A stretch of 64,000 nucleotides of DNA from Synchiropus splendidus (lineage: Eukaryota > Chordata > Actinopteri > Syngnathiformes > Callionymidae). The stretch covers positions 59,463,437 through 59,527,436 of the forward strand of contig NC_071334.1 of the NCBI RefSeq assembly GCF_027744825.2, written 5' to 3'. The position numbers and the translations under genes were made by a program. Shown piece after piece: positions 61,621-64,000 of the stretch. Numbering within the stretch: the stretch's first letter is position 1; every line of letters starts with the position of its first letter. The notes below the pieces were generated by a model. That model had not been told where the DNA came from, made no database searches, and worked only from the letters and a program-made list of their open reading frames with translations.

Positions 61621-64000
61621 GGGCTGGCTAGAGCTGGGGCAAGTTCAAAACGGGCTTTAAAAAGTAAAAAAGAAATAGAACTGGGGTGATGATCGAAATA
61701 GTTCGTGTTGGAAGCCTCACAGTCCATGTTAGGGAACTTGAGTGAGTGAACAAGAACTCACACGAGGACTGGTCTGCCGTAGCGGAGTACGAAAACATGA
61801 TTCTCATTTGCTACAATTCAGAATCCATTTAAATTTACCCCAAATTATTCCAATATGCAACATCTGGATGTTACTGTAGAGCCCACTCTGGAACGCATGC
61901 ATGCACCCAAGTTCCAAAACAAAGATAGTGGCGAAGGAGATGCAACCATCTCCGTCTTTGATGAAGACTAGTGTTTGGCCCAGGAACACCAAGCTGGACA
62001 CGACGCATAGAGTGTCCAAGCATTGCACGAAGATCGAGCATCACAGCAACACCAAAAAGTGGCTAGTATTTATAAGGATTAGTAGGCCAAGTGATGTTGC
62101 AATATAATGTAGGCCATATTGTCTGCCTTGCAAATCAGATGGGAGCATAACATGATCAGAACTCATTATGAATAAAATACAAATCGAAAATCATTTAACT
62201 TAGTCATGCGATAGTAAAAGATTTCCGCTCCTAGTTTTCTAGTCCCTATTTTGAAACTTCATAATTCCAATTCTTTTTTAAAATCCTCACAGACCCACAA
62301 AAACACATCTGTTGCACGTTTCTCCACCTCTCCACCTCAAGTCCATGAAGGTTAACTTCTTCATGGCTTCAATAACAAATATAGTGTAAACTTGTTTTGG
62401 CAGGATTCACCGTGCTGTTAATCTGGATCAGTGTCATTAAGACAATCACCAATTAAGCACCATCTAGTTACAGACCTTCATTACCCTAATGAGGCCGGCA
62501 TGATTAGATACGTCCAATTGAACATAACATTCACTCAAGATGTTTAAAATTCACGCATGCTGAGAAACTCCCTCCCAAACCCAGACCACATGATGTCAGT
62601 AAGAAAAACAAAAATCATGTTGACCGGAGGTTGTGAGTACAAACACATGTAAAATCAGGATTAATAAATCAATTAATATTACTTTACTCAGCCTGCAAAT
62701 TATGAGACAAACACCAGCAGCGGGACGATTGAAACTTTGGCAATGTAAAGGAACACTACCGCATTTACAATTTACCGATTGTAAAATGTATTCTTAAAAC
62801 TACATGAGGCACTCACCATATTAACTTCCAGGTAAAAACAGCTCAGAAGTAAGAATGGGTGATATGGTTTAAAAAAAAAAATCGTCGATCATGATAATAA
62901 ATACATTTTCATTCTATTCCTATTTATGTGTTGTACACGCTACAGTCTCTCTTCAAACTATTTTATGATGAAACCTATTAGTGGAATTTGTCTCCAACAT
63001 CATTATTTGTTAATGTTTAAATATAATAGTTAACCAAGTGTAGAGATGAGAAATTCAATGTTTCACGTCTCTGATAGAAGCCGCTGGTGTCTGACAGACT
63101 CTTCTGCCAGTTTTATTTAGGGGTTAAATTGAGCCGTCTGTCTGCTGTATCTCATGTCTCTTAACAGTTTACGTTGACTATGGACCAGTCTGGACACATT
63201 TCTTAGATGCCATTGAAGAAATATTAGAAATAATGTGGATAAATGATTATTTGGCCATATCATGTATGTGTGATGAAAAACCTTTTCACAATTCTCTCTT
63301 CTAAAATAGTTGTTTTTCATTGCCTTATTGAAGGTTTCCCTAATACTATGAACATTTTAGAATTTGTTGGTGGTCCCCAACTGATGCTGATGGTTGTAGC
63401 ATTGGTGCTGCCTGTGAGAGAGTGTCCGCGATCAGTGAACCCTAATCGGGGACGTGGAAAAGGACGACATCCATATCAGAGCGGCTCTCCACCGAATATC
63501 CAACTATATTCACCACGTTGTTTTGTGTGTAATTTGTCACGATAAGCAGAATTCTCTTCACGGAAATTGTTTATTTATTATCACCCATCCCTACTCATAA
63601 GTGTGCCGGCCCGTGATGTGCAGCAACAACCTGAACTCAAAAAGATTCATAGTCATCTAGATTGTATCCTCTTCCTTTATAAGCACTAACTTCTTGTGCT
63701 CCTTAGGTTGAATCTTTTCTTGAAATCATTTTGACCTTTCTGCTCTAAGTTCACTCCTCCCAAGAGGATGTAACTGAGTGTAAGAGTGTAACTGTAAAGC
63801 ACATCACAGCGGCTTGTGAAGACAGCAGCAGGCAAGTGCTGGAGGGAAAGGATGTGCAAGGAGAAAAGACGAATTTCACACTAATCAAACACTTCACGCG
63901 AGTATTAGCTGTCATTCTGCCAGATTAATGAAATAATTAAACTGCCACTCACGCGGATACTTCACTAAGAGCGTGAATCTCAAGAGATTCTCATGGACTC

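Larger units (their letters stand above)
55004..64000 (-). other. plppr1 5' intron, open at the window edge
   Basis: I found no sequence encoding the expected first coding exon of about 21 residues on the - strand here, so the region is read as part of a large intron. It contains dispersed repeat copy B, CTG and TG microsatellites, long A runs and a possible interspersed repeat near 61420. Several AT-rich stretches with homeodomain-like words are noted under findings. Confidence 0.65.

Noticed and set aside
55004..64000. Search for the first plppr1 coding exon (expected pattern NNTQRSYSIIPCFIFVE)
   Set aside because: No matching - strand stretch was found by eye; the exon is probably beyond the right edge.

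Overview
The window comes from a vertebrate nuclear genome, almost certainly a teleost fish. Coding sequence is split into short exons with GT-AG introns and vertebrate-only gene families. The background is AT-rich with CA, TA and CTG microsatellites, an L2-type LINE tail ending in TTCTGATTCTGATT, and cut-and-paste DNA transposon remnants of fish type. No bacterial, organellar or viral gene organisation is visible.

Two genes account for nearly all recognisable coding sequence, and they converge tail to tail. On the + strand, the last eight exons of grin3a (NMDA receptor glycine-binding subunit GluN3A) run from 5628 to a stop at 32131. They cover the end of the amino-terminal domain, both halves of the ligand-binding domain, all membrane segments and the cytoplasmic tail, about 743 codons. 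The exons for most of the amino-terminal domain must lie left of base 1. On the - strand, six coding exons of plppr1 (phospholipid phosphatase-related 1, PRG-3) run from 55003 down to a stop at 38785. They include a tiny final exon encoding only NHSASMTEVT. They give 304 residues, and only a first coding exon of about 21 codons is missing, probably beyond base 64000. Both gene calls rest on translations that join in phase across canonical splice sites and match the families residue by residue.

Layout: 1-5627 grin3a intron with a dispersed repeat and nested DNA transposons; 5628-22043 seven grin3a exons with introns of 62 bp to 8.2 kb (one holds a hAT-type element with target-site duplication); 22044-31599 a 9.6-kb intron with a LINE fragment and a strong hairpin; 31600-32131 last grin3a exon; 32132-38784 3' ends and intergenic DNA with an inverted repeat copy; 38785-55003 plppr1 exons with repeats in the introns; 55004-64000 plppr1 5' intron with a CTG repeat.

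Both products are neuronal membrane proteins: GluN3A restrains excitatory synapse maturation, and PLPPR1 promotes filopodia and neurite growth. Their convergent arrangement recalls human 9q31.1, where several other genes lie between them. I found no clearly new system; the more interesting items are the structure of the plppr1 3' end, the inactive phosphatase motifs, the nested and inverted repeats, and several candidate conserved non-coding elements.
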